The notes beneath the pieces are model-generated. The model was not told the origin of the DNA and ran no database searches. It was given only the letters and a program-made list of their open reading frames with translations. This document shows positions 45,144 to 54,315 of a DNA stretch of 64,000 nt, one piece after another; position 1 is the stretch's first letter; every line of letters starts with the position of its first letter. The DNA is from DASVBE01 sp963770375 (lineage in GTDB: Bacteria > Actinomycetota > Actinomycetes > Streptosporangiales > Streptosporangiaceae), in contig CAVYPM010000009.1 in NCBI GenBank assembly GCA_963770375.1, positions 221,471-285,470 on the forward strand, in the 5' to 3' direction. The position numbers were made by a program, and so were the translations under genes.

Positions 45144-46943
45144 TCACCCCCAGCGCACGGGATGAGATCCGCTCTCCCACATTCGCTGGTACGGTCCGCC
45201 GGCGTGGCGGAGCTGCCGGTGGGTGCCTCGCTCGGCGATCCGCCCGTGGTGCAGGACCACGATCTGATCGACCTGGTCCAGCCCGTCAGGTTCATGGGTG
45301 ATGAACAGGACCGAACGGCCCTCGGTGGCGTGCAGCAGGTCGGCGGTGAGCGCCTGGCGGGTGGGCGGGTCCAGGTGGGCGGTGGGCTCGTCGAGGATCA
45401 GCAGCGCCGGGTCGGCCAGGAACGCGCGGGCCAGCGCCAGGCGCTGGCGTTCGCCACCGGAGACGGCAGCTCCGTGGGTGCCGACCGGGGTATCCCAGCC
45501 CCGTGGCAGCGACCTGATCCAGGGCAGCAGCCGGGCGCGGGCTGCGGCGGCCTCGAGCTGCTCGTCGGTCGCACCGGGGCGGGCGAGCCGCAGGTTGTCG
45601 CGGATGGTCGCGTCGAACAGGTGCGGATCCTGCGGGCACCCGCCGACGACCGACCGGACGTCGTCGGCCGCGTAGCCGGCCAGGTCGTGGCCGTCGAGCA
45701 GGGCAGCGCCGCCGCTGAGTTCGCAGAACCGCATCAGGACCGCGGCGACGGTGGACTTGCCGGCCCCGTTGGCGCCGACCAGTGCGACGCGCCGGCCGGG
45801 CGGCAGGTCCAGGCTGACCCGGTCCAGGGCGGGCGGCCCGCCGGGCCGGTATCGCACGGTGGCGTCGCGGAGCTGGATGCCGAACGGGCCGGGTGGCAGC
45901 GCTCGCGGACGGGATGGATCGTGGACCGGGTCGGGTGCATCGGTGACGTCGGCGATCCGGCCTGCGGCGACGCGGGCCTGGCCGAGCTGGACGGCGGCGG
46001 CGGGCAGGGTGGTGACCGCTTCGAACGCGGCCAGCGCGGTCAGGGTGAGCACCGCCAGCGGCACGCGGGACAGCGCGCCGGCCCCGGTGGCGGCGACGCC
46101 CAGCAGCAGGACCCCGAAGACGGTCAGCCCGGCCACCGCGCTCGCCGCGCCGGCGCCCAGGGCCGAGGCCGCCGCGGTCCGGCGGTCGGTCCGGGTCAGC
46201 TCGGCGTCGGTCGCGTCCAGGCGGGCCAGCGCGGCGTCGGCGGCGCCGAAGGCCTGCAGGTCGGCCGCCCCGTCGAGGAGATCGGTGAGGGTGGCGGCCA
46301 TCCGCCCCCGGGCGGGTGCCGCCGCGCGGGCGGCTTTCCTGGCCACGGCGGCCCCGGCCAGCGGCACGACGATGCCGCCGGCCAGCAGCCCGGCCGCCAG
46401 CACGGCGCCGGCCGGGGCCAGGATGAGCAGGCACACGATCACCGCGCCGCCGCCGGCCAGGGCGGCGGCGAGGACGGGGGTCACGCCGCGGATGAACAGG
46501 TCCTGGGTGGCGTCCACGTCGGAGATCAGCCGGGCGAGCAGGTCCCCGGACCGGAACACCGCCGCCCCGGCGGGGGCCAGCGTCTCCAGCCGTCGCCAGA
46601 TACCCACTCGCACCTGGGCCAGCACCCGGAACGCGACGTCGTGGGAGGCCAGCCGTTCCAGGTACCGGGACACGCCGCGGCCGATGCTCAGCGCGCGGAC
46701 CGCGACCACGGCCACGGAAATCCCGATGATGGCCGGGTGCTCGGACGCCCGGGCCAGCAGGAAGCCGGAGACGGCGAGCAGCGCGACGCCGAAGCTGGTG
46801 GCGGCGGCCCCGGCCGCCACCGCGCCCAGCAGCCGGCCGCGCAGCGGGCGAGCCATGCCCAGCAGCCGCAGCAGCGGCGGCCGCCCGTCCCGGGGCAGGC
46901 CGGCGGTTACGGGCCGGCTGGCGGTCACGGGCCGGGCGGTCAT
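45144..46943 (-). CDS. cydC: ABC transporter, cytochrome bd assembly subunit CydC
   Basis: A 599-residue half-transporter: six-helix ABC exporter domain then an ATPase with Walker A VGANGAGKST, Q-loop GGCPQDPHLF, signature VSGGERQRLALARAF and Walker B LLILDEPTAHLD. With CydD it exports glutathione or cysteine-type thiols needed to mature cytochrome bd. ATG 46943 overlaps the cydD stop by 4 bases. Last gene of the cyd operon. Confidence 0.9.
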   Translation of the reverse strand: MTARPVTASRPVTAGLPRDGRPPLLRLLGMARPLRGRLLGAVAAGAAATSFGVALLAVSGFLLARASEHPAIIGISVAVVAVRALSIGRGVSRYLERLASHDVAFRVLAQVRVGIWRRLETLAPAGAAVFRSGDLLARLISDVDATQDLFIRGVTPVLAAALAGGGAVIVCLLILAPAGAVLAAGLLAGGIVVPLAGAAVARKAARAAAPARGRMAATLTDLLDGAADLQAFGAADAALARLDATDAELTRTDRRTAAASALGAGAASAVAGLTVFGVLLLGVAATGAGALSRVPLAVLTLTALAAFEAVTTLPAAAVQLGQARVAAGRIADVTDAPDPVHDPSRPRALPPGPFGIQLRDATVRYRPGGPPALDRVSLDLPPGRRVALVGANGAGKSTVAAVLMRFCELSGGAALLDGHDLAGYAADDVRSVVGGCPQDPHLFDATIRDNLRLARPGATDEQLEAAAARARLLPWIRSLPRGWDTPVGTHGAAVSGGERQRLALARAFLADPALLILDEPTAHLDPPTRQALTADLLHATEGRSVLFITHEPDGLDQVDQIVVLHHGRIAERGTHRQLRHAGGPYQRMWESGSHPVRWG

Positions 46944-48636
46944 GAGCCGGCCGCCACGACGCGCGGGCCAGCCGGCCGGGACGCGGTCTCCGCGAGCCTG
47001 CCGCCGAGGGTAATGACCTGGGTGGCGCCGGCGCCGCCCGGGTGCCGGTGGGTGGCCACGATGATCGTGCGCCCGGCCATCGGCCCGCGGATGACCCCGT
47101 CGATCGCGGCGGCGGCGGCCGGGGCCAGGTGCGCGGTCGGCTCGTCGAGCAGCAGCAGCGGGGCATCCCGCAGGAACGCCCGGGCCAGGGCGAGCTGCTG
47201 CCGCTGCCCGGCTGACAGCTCGGTGGCCCGCTCGCCCAGCGGGGTGTCATAGCCGCGCGGGAACGCCTCGATGAACGCCGCTGCCCCGGCCAGGCCGGCG
47301 GCGTGCTCGATCGCGGCCCTGGACGCGCCGGGCTGGCCGAGGGCGATGTTGTCGGCCACCGACCCGGCGAACAGCCGTGGCTGCTGCGGGACCCAGGCGA
47401 TCTGGGCCCGCCAGGCCTCGACGGGGACGGCGGCCAGGCCGGTTCCGCCGACGCGGATGGTTCCCGACGCCGGCTCGGTAAACCGCAGCAGCAGCTGCAG
47501 CAGGGTGGTCTTGCCGGCTCCGCTCGGCCCGGTGAGCATGACCAGCTCCCCGGGGCTGATGCTCAGGCTGAGCTGAGCCAGGGCCGGAAGGTCGCGGCCC
47601 GGGTAGGCCACGGTCACGCCGTCCAGCCGTATCGTGGCCGAGCGCAGGTCGGGAACCAGCGCCGGGGGGCTGGCCTGCCGCGGCAACGGGGTGTCCAGGA
47701 TCTCGAAGATGCTGTCCGCGGCGGCGCTGCCCTCGGCGCTGGCGTGGAACTGGGCCGCGACGGCCCGCAGCGGCAGGTAGGCCTCCGGGGTGAGCAGCAG
47801 AACCAGCAGCGCGGCCTGGTACGGCATATGGCCGTACAGCAGCCGCAGCCCGGTCTCGACCGCGACCAGGGCTGTGGCCAGGGCCGCGGACAGCTCCAGC
47901 ACCAGTGCGGACAGGAACGCGACGCGCAGCGTGGCCATGGCCGCGGACCGGTGCTGCTCGGTGACCGTGGCAATCACCTGCTCCTGGGCCTTGGCCCGCC
48001 CGAATGCCTTGAGCGTGGGCAGGCCCTGCACCACGTCCAGGAAGTGCCCGCCGAGCTGGGCCAGCAGCCGCCACTGGCGGCGGGTCTGCGCCCTGGTGTG
48101 CAGGCCCACCAGGGCCGCGAACAGCGGGATCAGCGGCAGCGTGACCGCAATCACCACGCCGGAGATCCAGTCCGTGGCGGTCACCGTCACCACCACGGCC
48201 GCCGGGACCAGCACCGACAGCACGAGCTGCGGCAGATACCGCGCGAAGTACGGATCCAGCCCGTCCAGGCCCCGGGTTGCCTGGCGGCGATCTGGCCGGG
48301 CTGCTGCCCGCCGAGCCAGGCCGGGCCCAGCCGCAGGCAGTGCCCGGTCAGCTGGCGCCGCAGCTGGGACTTGATCCGGGCGGCGGCCCGCAGCGCCGCG
48401 GCCTCGCCGCCGTAGGCCGCGGCGCCCCGGGCCACCACCACACCCAGCAGCAGCACCAGGGTCCCGGCCAGGGCCGCCGCCCCGGTACCGCGCGCGGCGG
48501 CGGCCAGCCCGTGGGCGAGCAGGGCCGCCTGGGCCAGGATGAGCCCGGTCACGGCCAGGCCGAGCAGCACGGTGACGATCAGGTAGCCCCTGGCTGCCCG
48601 GGCATGCCGCAGCAGCCTCGGGTCGACAGCCCTCAT
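46940..48636 (-). pseudogene. cydD: ABC transporter subunit CydD (one apparent frameshift)
   Basis: About 565 residues across one shift near 48274-48280. The first frame (from ATG 48636) ends GHCLRLGPAWLGGQQPGQIAA; the second continues TRGLDGLDPYFARYLPQLVL and SVLVPAAVVVTVTATDW, then the ATPase (GPSGAGKTTLLQLLL, LSAGQRQQLALARAF, LLLLDEPTAHL). One base is missing on the coding strand. All ABC motifs are present, so the gene is probably intact in the organism. Downstream of the zwf-like gene and coupled to cydC. Confidence 0.82.
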
Positions 48637-48648
48637 GGCACCGCCGGG

Positions 48649-50029
48649 TCAGCCCGCCGGGTCGTGCCAGGTGTCGCGCTCGGGCAGCAGCCGGTCGGCT
48701 TCCTTGGGGCCCCAGCTGCCCCGGGCGTAGGGGTGCACCGGGACGACGTCGCCGAGCACCGGATCAACGATCTCCCAGGCGGCCTCGACGGTGTCCTGGC
48801 GGGCGAACATCCAGCGCTCCCCGTCCAGCGCGGCGCCGATCAGCCGGTCGTAGGGGCGCTGGTCACTGCCGGGCCGCTGGGCGAACGTCAGCTCCTCGGT
48901 CTGCGGCTCCCAGCCCGGGCCCGGCTTCTTGCCCGCCAGCTGGAAGGTGACCGCGGTCTCGGGCCAGAGCCGGAACCGCAGCTCGTTGTTGCGCGGCAGC
49001 GGCGCGAGCCCGAAGATGTCGCGGGGCGGATGGCTTGAACCGGATACAGTCACCTCGGTCGCGGTGACCGGCATGCACTTGCCGGCCCGGATCACGATCG
49101 GCACGCCCGCCCACCGCCACGAGTCCGACTCCAGCCGGATCGCGACGTAGGTTTCCACGGTCGAGCGGGGGTCGACGCCCTTCACGTCGTGGTAGCCCTC
49201 GTACTGGCCGCGCACCGCGTCCTCGGGCGTCAGCGGGGTCAGCGAGGCCACCAGCGCGCGCCTTGGCGTCCCGCCAGTTGGTCAGGCGCTCTCCGTCGGG
49301 CGGGTCGGCCATCACCGTGGCCAGCACCTGCAGCATGTGGTTCTGCACCACGTCGCGGATGGCGCCGGTCCGGTCGTAGAACGCAGCCACGGTCGGACAC
49401 GTCGAACGCCTCGGCCATGGTGATCTGGATGCTCTCCACGTAGGTCCGGTTCAGCAGCGGCTCGACCACCGCGTTGGCGAACCGGCCGAACAGCACGTTC
49501 TCCACCGGCTCGAAGGCCAGCCAGTCGTCGACCCGGAAGATCGCCTCCTCCGGCGAAGTACTGGTGCATGGTCTCGTTGAGCTTGCGCGAGCTGGCCAGG
49601 TCCTCGCCGAACGGCTTTTCCACCATCACCCGCGCCCCGGCCGCCCGGCCGGCCGTGGCGATGCCCTGCGCGATCCGCCCGAACAGGAACGCCGGCACCT
49701 CGATGTAGAACAGCAACTCCTTGCCGGGGCCCGCCGCCTGCGACATGGCCTGGTAGGTGGCGTCGGTCACCGAGGTCGCCGTCGACGTAGCGCAGCAGGC
49801 TGAGCATCTTGGTGGCCGCGGGGCTGGCCGGGTCCATGTTGTTGAGCTTCAGCGAGGCGGTCGCGTAGTCACGGAACTGCTCCAGCCCCCAGCCGCTCTT
49901 GGCCACCCCCACCACCGGGATATCGAGCACACCGCGCTCGACCAGCCCGACCAGCGCCGGGAAGGTCTCCAGCTTGGCCAGGTCCCCGGTGGCCCCGAAG
50001 ATCACCAGCGCGTCAGCTTTGTCAGACAT
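48649..50029 (-). pseudogene. Glucose-6-phosphate dehydrogenase-like protein with four apparent +1 frameshifts
   Basis: Five successive frames together read a ~455-residue G6PDH family protein: FGATGDLAKLETFPAL (NADP site), LLFYIEVPAFLFGRIAQG, VMVEKPFGEDLASSRKLN, RVDDWLAFEPVENVLFGRFANAV, FYDRTGAIRDVVQNHMLQ, RGQYEGYHDV and IRAGKCMPVTATEV. Shifts fall near 49772, 49555, 49393 and 49256. Independently of the shifts, the active-site signature DHYLGKE is DDWLAFE, so the catalytic His and Lys are missing. Either an inactive homologue or an enzyme for a different substrate. It sits between cydB and cydD, 48 bp after cydB, an unusual position. Confidence 0.75.
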
Positions 50030-50077
50030 GTCGTCCCTCCTGGTTTGTGGTTCTCAGGTGGCGTCCGGGCTGCGGTA

Positions 50078-51133
50078 TTATCCGGCGCGTGGGCCGGGGC
50101 TCCGGCTCGGCGCGGCGGCTGAGGTCGGTGCGGGCGGCTGGAATTCGCTGGCGGAGACCCGCCTGCGGAACACGTAGTAGGTCCACGCCTGGTAGATCAG
50201 GACCAGCGGCAGGAAGACGACGACCACGATGGTCATCGCCTTGAGCGAGTACGGCGGGGACGCCGCGTTGTGCACGGTGAGGTTGTAGGCCGTGCTGGTC
50301 GAGGAGACCATCAGGTTGGGGTACAGATCGGCGAAGATCGCCAGGATGCAGGCCGCGATGGTGACCGTGGTCGTGGCGAACGCGAAGCCGTCGCGGCGGG
50401 CGTAGACCAGCAAGGCCGCGGCCAGCACGGCCAGGATGGCGAGCAGCTCGATCAGGCTGAGGAAGAACGTGCTGCTGGCGGTCACGTGCGTCCAGATGAC
50501 GAAGCCGGTCACGGCGGCCGCGGCGAACGGGGCGATGCGGCGGGCCTGGAGCCGGGATCGCTCGTGCATCTCGCCCGTGGTCTTCAGGCACAGGAACGTG
50601 GCTCCGTGCAGCAGGCAGATGAGAACGAAGGTGACCCCGGTGAAGACGGCGTAGGGCCGGAACAGGTCCCAGAACGACCCGGTGTAGTTCTGCGCCGAAT
50701 CGATGGGCAGCCCGGCCAGCAGGTCGCCCAGCGCGATGCCGATCAGCAGCGGGGCCAGCACGCTGCCCACGGTCAGCGCCCAGTCCCAGGTGTGCCGCCA
50801 GCGGGCCGCGTCGCGCTTGCCGCGGTACTCGAACGACACCCCCCGGATGATCAGGGCTGTCAGCAGCAGCACCAGGGCGAGGTACAGGCCCGAGAACATG
50901 GTGGCGTACCAGCCGGGGAAAGCCGCGAACATGGCTGCCCCGGCGACGATCAGCCAGACCTCGTTGCCGTCCCACAGCGGGCCGATCGTGTTGATCGCCG
51001 CCCGGCGCTCGGCGTCGTCCCGGCCGACCACGCTGTGCAGCATGCCGACGCCGAAGTCGAATCCCTCGAGGATGAAGAACCCGGTCCACAAGATCGCGAT
51101 GACGATGAACCAGAACGGGACGAAAGCGCTCAC
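50078..51133 (-). CDS. cydB: Cytochrome bd ubiquinol/menaquinol oxidase subunit II
   Basis: A 351-residue protein with eight or nine membrane segments, starting VPFWFIVIAILWTGFFILEGFDFGVG, the family hallmark, with WDGNEVWLIVAGAAMFAAFP in the first loop. It partners CydA in the bd terminal oxidase. It starts 11 bp after the cydA stop. The C-terminal tail is Pro/Ser-rich. Confidence 0.95.
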   Translation of the reverse strand: MSAFVPFWFIVIAILWTGFFILEGFDFGVGMLHSVVGRDDAERRAAINTIGPLWDGNEVWLIVAGAAMFAAFPGWYATMFSGLYLALVLLLTALIIRGVSFEYRGKRDAARWRHTWDWALTVGSVLAPLLIGIALGDLLAGLPIDSAQNYTGSFWDLFRPYAVFTGVTFVLICLLHGATFLCLKTTGEMHERSRLQARRIAPFAAAAVTGFVIWTHVTASSTFFLSLIELLAILAVLAAALLVYARRDGFAFATTTVTIAACILAIFADLYPNLMVSSTSTAYNLTVHNAASPPYSLKAMTIVVVVFLPLVLIYQAWTYYVFRRRVSASEFQPPAPTSAAAPSRSPGPRAG

Positions 51134-51144
51134 CAGGCCCCTCC

Positions 51145-52527
51145 TCAGTACTGGACGGCGGGCAGCGGCGCGCTGACGTCGGCCTGCTCGCGCGGGGGCG
51201 GAAGCTGCTCACGCGAGTACCGCAGCATCAGGATCAGGTCCACGGTGCCGAGCGTGCCGTACAGGGCGATGAACCCGATCAGGCTGATCCATAGCCAGGT
51301 GACGCTGACGGTGGGGGAGATGCCGTTCTTCGTCAGCATGATGCCCTGCACGATCCAGGGCTGCCGGCCGCTCTCGGTCAGGAGCCAGCCGGCGGTGTTC
51401 ATCAGGAACGGCAGCACCGCGGCCCAGGTCGCCACCCACAGGAACACCCGGGAGGTGGCCAGCGTTTTTCGCCAGATCGCCCACAGCCCCCACAGCGAGA
51501 TGAGCAGGGTCAGGGCCCCCAGGTAGGCCATGACCCGCATGCTCCAGTACTGGATAAACACGTTCGGCACGTAATCGCCCGGCCCGTACTGCTTGTTGTA
51601 CTGCTGATTCAGCGGGGTGAGCCCCTCGACCTTGCCGTTCCAGTGGTTGGTGGCCAGCAGCGACAGCAGGTGCGGGATCGCGATGATCTCGGTCGGGGTC
51701 TGGTCGTTGTTGCCGCCGCCGATCTGGAACAGCGAGAACGAGCACGGCTGGCAGGTGGTCCACTGCGCCTCAGCCGCGGCGATCTTCATCGGCTGGTACC
51801 GGCCCTCGATCACCCCCAGCTCGTCGCCGACCAGCATCGTCAGCAGGATCGCCGGGACCAGCACGATCAGCGCCATCCGCGCCGACCGGATGAACACCGG
51901 CCGGTCCCCGCCGTGCCGCAGCTGCCACGCGGAGACCGCCAGCATGATCATCGCCCCGGTGACCAGCGCGACGAAGAGCACCTTGGCGTATCCCCAGACG
52001 AAGACCGGGTTGGTGAACACCGCCCAGATGTCGTTCAGCTGCGGCTTGCCGTTGACCATGATGTAGCCGACCGGGTGCTGCATCCAGGAGTTGGCGGCCA
52101 GGATGAACGCCGCCGACAGCGCGGATCCCAGCGCGACCGCCCAGATCGTCAGCAGGTGCACCCGGCGCGGCAGCCTGTCCCAGCCGAACAGCCACAGCCC
52201 GAGGAACGTGGACTCGAGGAAGAACGCGGCCAGCCCCTCCATGGCCAGCGGAGCGCCGAAGATGTTGCCGACCAGCCGGGAGTAGGCGCCCCAGTTCATC
52301 CCGAACTCGAATTCCTGGACCAGCCCGGTCACTACGCCGATCGCGATGTTGATGACCAGCAGCGTGCCGAAGAACCGGGTCAGCCGCAGGTACTCATCCC
52401 GCCTGCTGCGGTGCCACGCCGTCTGCAGCAGCGCGGTCAGGAACGCCAGCCCCATCGTGACCGGGACGAAGAAGAAATGATTGATCGTGGTGAACGCGAA
52501 CTGTATCCGCGCCAGATCAACGTTCAT
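51145..52527 (-). CDS. cydA: Cytochrome bd ubiquinol/menaquinol oxidase subunit I
   Basis: A 460-residue heme subunit: ARIQFAFTTINHFFFVPVTMG with the heme b595/d His, EFEFGMNW, the quinol-binding loop with GRQPW (WLLTESGRQPWIVQG) and NSWMQHPVGY. The Q-loop is short, as in actinobacterial oxidases. It reduces O2 with quinol at very high affinity without pumping. First gene of cydA-cydB-zwf-like-cydD-cydC. A GGGGATG box lies 54 bp upstream, facing it. Confidence 0.95.
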   Translation of the reverse strand: MNVDLARIQFAFTTINHFFFVPVTMGLAFLTALLQTAWHRSRRDEYLRLTRFFGTLLVINIAIGVVTGLVQEFEFGMNWGAYSRLVGNIFGAPLAMEGLAAFFLESTFLGLWLFGWDRLPRRVHLLTIWAVALGSALSAAFILAANSWMQHPVGYIMVNGKPQLNDIWAVFTNPVFVWGYAKVLFVALVTGAMIMLAVSAWQLRHGGDRPVFIRSARMALIVLVPAILLTMLVGDELGVIEGRYQPMKIAAAEAQWTTCQPCSFSLFQIGGGNNDQTPTEIIAIPHLLSLLATNHWNGKVEGLTPLNQQYNKQYGPGDYVPNVFIQYWSMRVMAYLGALTLLISLWGLWAIWRKTLATSRVFLWVATWAAVLPFLMNTAGWLLTESGRQPWIVQGIMLTKNGISPTVSVTWLWISLIGFIALYGTLGTVDLILMLRYSREQLPPPREQADVSAPLPAVQY

Positions 52528-52581
52528 CGGCTCCCGCCTCGTGGTCCTTCAGGGCCATGCTCATCGCGCAGGGGTATCCCG

Positions 52582-52603
52582 GGCATCGCCCGGATAGTGG
52601 TAT
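52582..52603 (-). promoter_or_regulatory. GGGGATG-type box (cydA)
   Basis: Minus-strand reading ATACCACTATC-CGGGCGATGCC, ending 54 bp before the cydA ATG. Shares AATACC and ATCCGGGCGATG with the ndh site. Confidence 0.72.
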
Positions 52604-52636
52604 TCGCGGACGCTGGGGCGGAACTGGCCGGCGGTC

Positions 52637-52658
52637 TTAGCCCGGATAGGGGGATGCC
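52637..52658 (+). promoter_or_regulatory. GGGGATG box (GMC oxidoreductase)
   Basis: Plus-strand reading TTAGCCCGGAT-AGGGGGATGCC, ending 30 bp before the GMC oxidoreductase ATG. It points outward from the cydA site in the same divergent gap. Confidence 0.65.
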
Positions 52659-52688
52659 TTGCCCCCGTCCCGGGGCGATGGTGTGTGT

Positions 52689-54242
52689 ATGGGCGAGAAC
52701 TATGACGTGATCATCATCGGATCAGGGGCCGGCGGCGGGACGCTGGCGCACGCACTGGCCGGCGCGGGCAAGCGGATCCTGCTGCTGGAACGCGGCGATT
52801 TCCTCCCGCGCGAGATGGACAACTGGGACCCGAAACCCGTGTTCGTGGACGGGAAGTACATCTCCAAGGACACCTGGTTCGACCGCGACGGCAAGCCGTT
52901 CCAGCCCCAGGTCCACTACTTCGTCGGCGGGGCGACCAAGCTGTACGGTGCCGCCTTGTACCGGCTGCGCCCCCAGGACTTCGGCGAGATCAAGCACGTC
53001 AGCGGGATCTCCCCGGCCTGGCCGCTGTCTTATGACGACTTCGAGCCGTGGTACTCCAAGGCCGAGCAGCTGTACCAGGTTCACGGCAACGGCGGGGAGG
53101 ACCCGACCGAAGGCCACCGGAGCCAGCCGTACCCCTGGCCCGCGGTCTCCCATGAGCACCGGATCCAGCAGATCTTCGATGACCTGGCCAAGGGCGGCTA
53201 CCACCCGTTCCACGCGCCGTGCGGGATCATGCTGAACGAGGCGCAGCGGCCGATGAGCACCTGCATCCGGTGCACCTGGTGCGATGGCTATCCCTGCCTG
53301 GTGCACGCCAAGTCCGACGCCGAGGTCATCGCCGTCCGCCCGCTGCTGAGCCGTGACAACGTCACGCTGCTCACCGGGGCCGAGGTGACCAGGCTGGAGA
53401 CCGACGACTCCGGGCGGGAGGTCACCGGCGTCGTGGTCTCCCGCGACGGGAACCGCGAGGTCTACCGGGCCGGCATCGTGGTCGTATCCGCCGGGGCCGC
53501 CAACAGCGCCAAGCTCCTGCTCAACTCGGCCAGCGACGCCCACCCCCACGGGCTGGCCAACGGCTCCGATCAGGTGGGACGCAATTACACCTTCCACAAC
53601 TGCAAGGCCATCGTGGCCCTGTCCAAGGAGAAGAACGACACGGTCTTCCAGAAGACGCTGGGGATCAACGACTTCTACTTCGCCACCAAGGACTACGAGT
53701 ACCCGATGGGCAACATCCAGATGATCGGCAAGTCCAACGCCGAGGCCATGAGAGGCGAGCAGCCCGAGAAGACGATGTTCGCCCCGGAGTGGACCCTGGC
53801 CGACGTGGCCGAGCACGCGGTGGACTTCTGGCTGACCACCGAGGATCTGCCGGTGCCGGAGAACCGCGTGACCACCGACAAGGACGGCAACGTCCACCTG
53901 ACCTACACCTCGACCAACGACGAGGAGGCCGACCGGCTCTACGCAGAGCTGAAGAAGATCCTCAACCACACCGGGATGGCCGCGCATCACGTGCTGCGGA
54001 AGAACTTCTACATGGACATGGCCATCCCGCTGGCCGGCTGCGCGCACCAGGCGGGCACCTGCCGGTTCGGCACCGACCCGGCCACCTCGGTCCTGGACGT
54101 CAACTGCAAGGCCCACGAACTGGACAACCTCTACGTGGTGGACACGAGCTTCTTCCCCAGCATCGGCGCGGTGAACCCGGCCCTGACGGCCATGGCCAAC
54201 GCCCTGCGGGTCGGTGAGCACATACTCAGCCGCATGGCGTAG
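52689..54242 (+). CDS. GMC-family FAD oxidoreductase with Cys-rich motif
   Basis: A 517-residue flavoprotein: VIIIGSGAGGGTLAHALA binds FAD, VGGATKLYGAALYR is the GMC signature 1 region, AGAANSAKLLLNS follows, and the C-terminal SIGAVNPALTAMANALRVGEHIL holds the His-Asn-type end. Unusually, CIRCTWCDGYPC near residue 190-200 gives a Cys-X2-Cys-X2-Cys-X4-Cys cluster that could bind an iron-sulfur centre. Members oxidise sugars or alcohols and pass electrons to quinone or cytochrome. It diverges from cydA and carries its own GGGGATG box. Confidence 0.87.
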   Translation: MGENYDVIIIGSGAGGGTLAHALAGAGKRILLLERGDFLPREMDNWDPKPVFVDGKYISKDTWFDRDGKPFQPQVHYFVGGATKLYGAALYRLRPQDFGEIKHVSGISPAWPLSYDDFEPWYSKAEQLYQVHGNGGEDPTEGHRSQPYPWPAVSHEHRIQQIFDDLAKGGYHPFHAPCGIMLNEAQRPMSTCIRCTWCDGYPCLVHAKSDAEVIAVRPLLSRDNVTLLTGAEVTRLETDDSGREVTGVVVSRDGNREVYRAGIVVVSAGAANSAKLLLNSASDAHPHGLANGSDQVGRNYTFHNCKAIVALSKEKNDTVFQKTLGINDFYFATKDYEYPMGNIQMIGKSNAEAMRGEQPEKTMFAPEWTLADVAEHAVDFWLTTEDLPVPENRVTTDKDGNVHLTYTSTNDEEADRLYAELKKILNHTGMAAHHVLRKNFYMDMAIPLAGCAHQAGTCRFGTDPATSVLDVNCKAHELDNLYVVDTSFFPSIGAVNPALTAMANALRVGEHILSRMA

Positions 54243-54251
54243 CCGCATCGG

Positions 54252-54279
54252 ACGGCCGGGCGGCCAGCCGCCCGGCCGT
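54252..54279. terminator. Bidirectional terminator hairpin between GMC gene and ndh
   Basis: ACGGCCGGGCGGC-CA-GCCGCCCGGCCGT, a perfect 13-bp stem in the gap between two convergent genes. Confidence 0.75.
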
Positions 54280-54315
54280 TCCGCGCCCTAGACCGCTCCC
54301 GGGCCGTGGTGCGTG

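Noticed and set aside
49451..50029. Treating each of the five zwf-like frames as separate small genes
   Set aside because: They follow one another in the exact order of a single G6PDH protein with short overlaps, so one frameshifted gene is the better reading.
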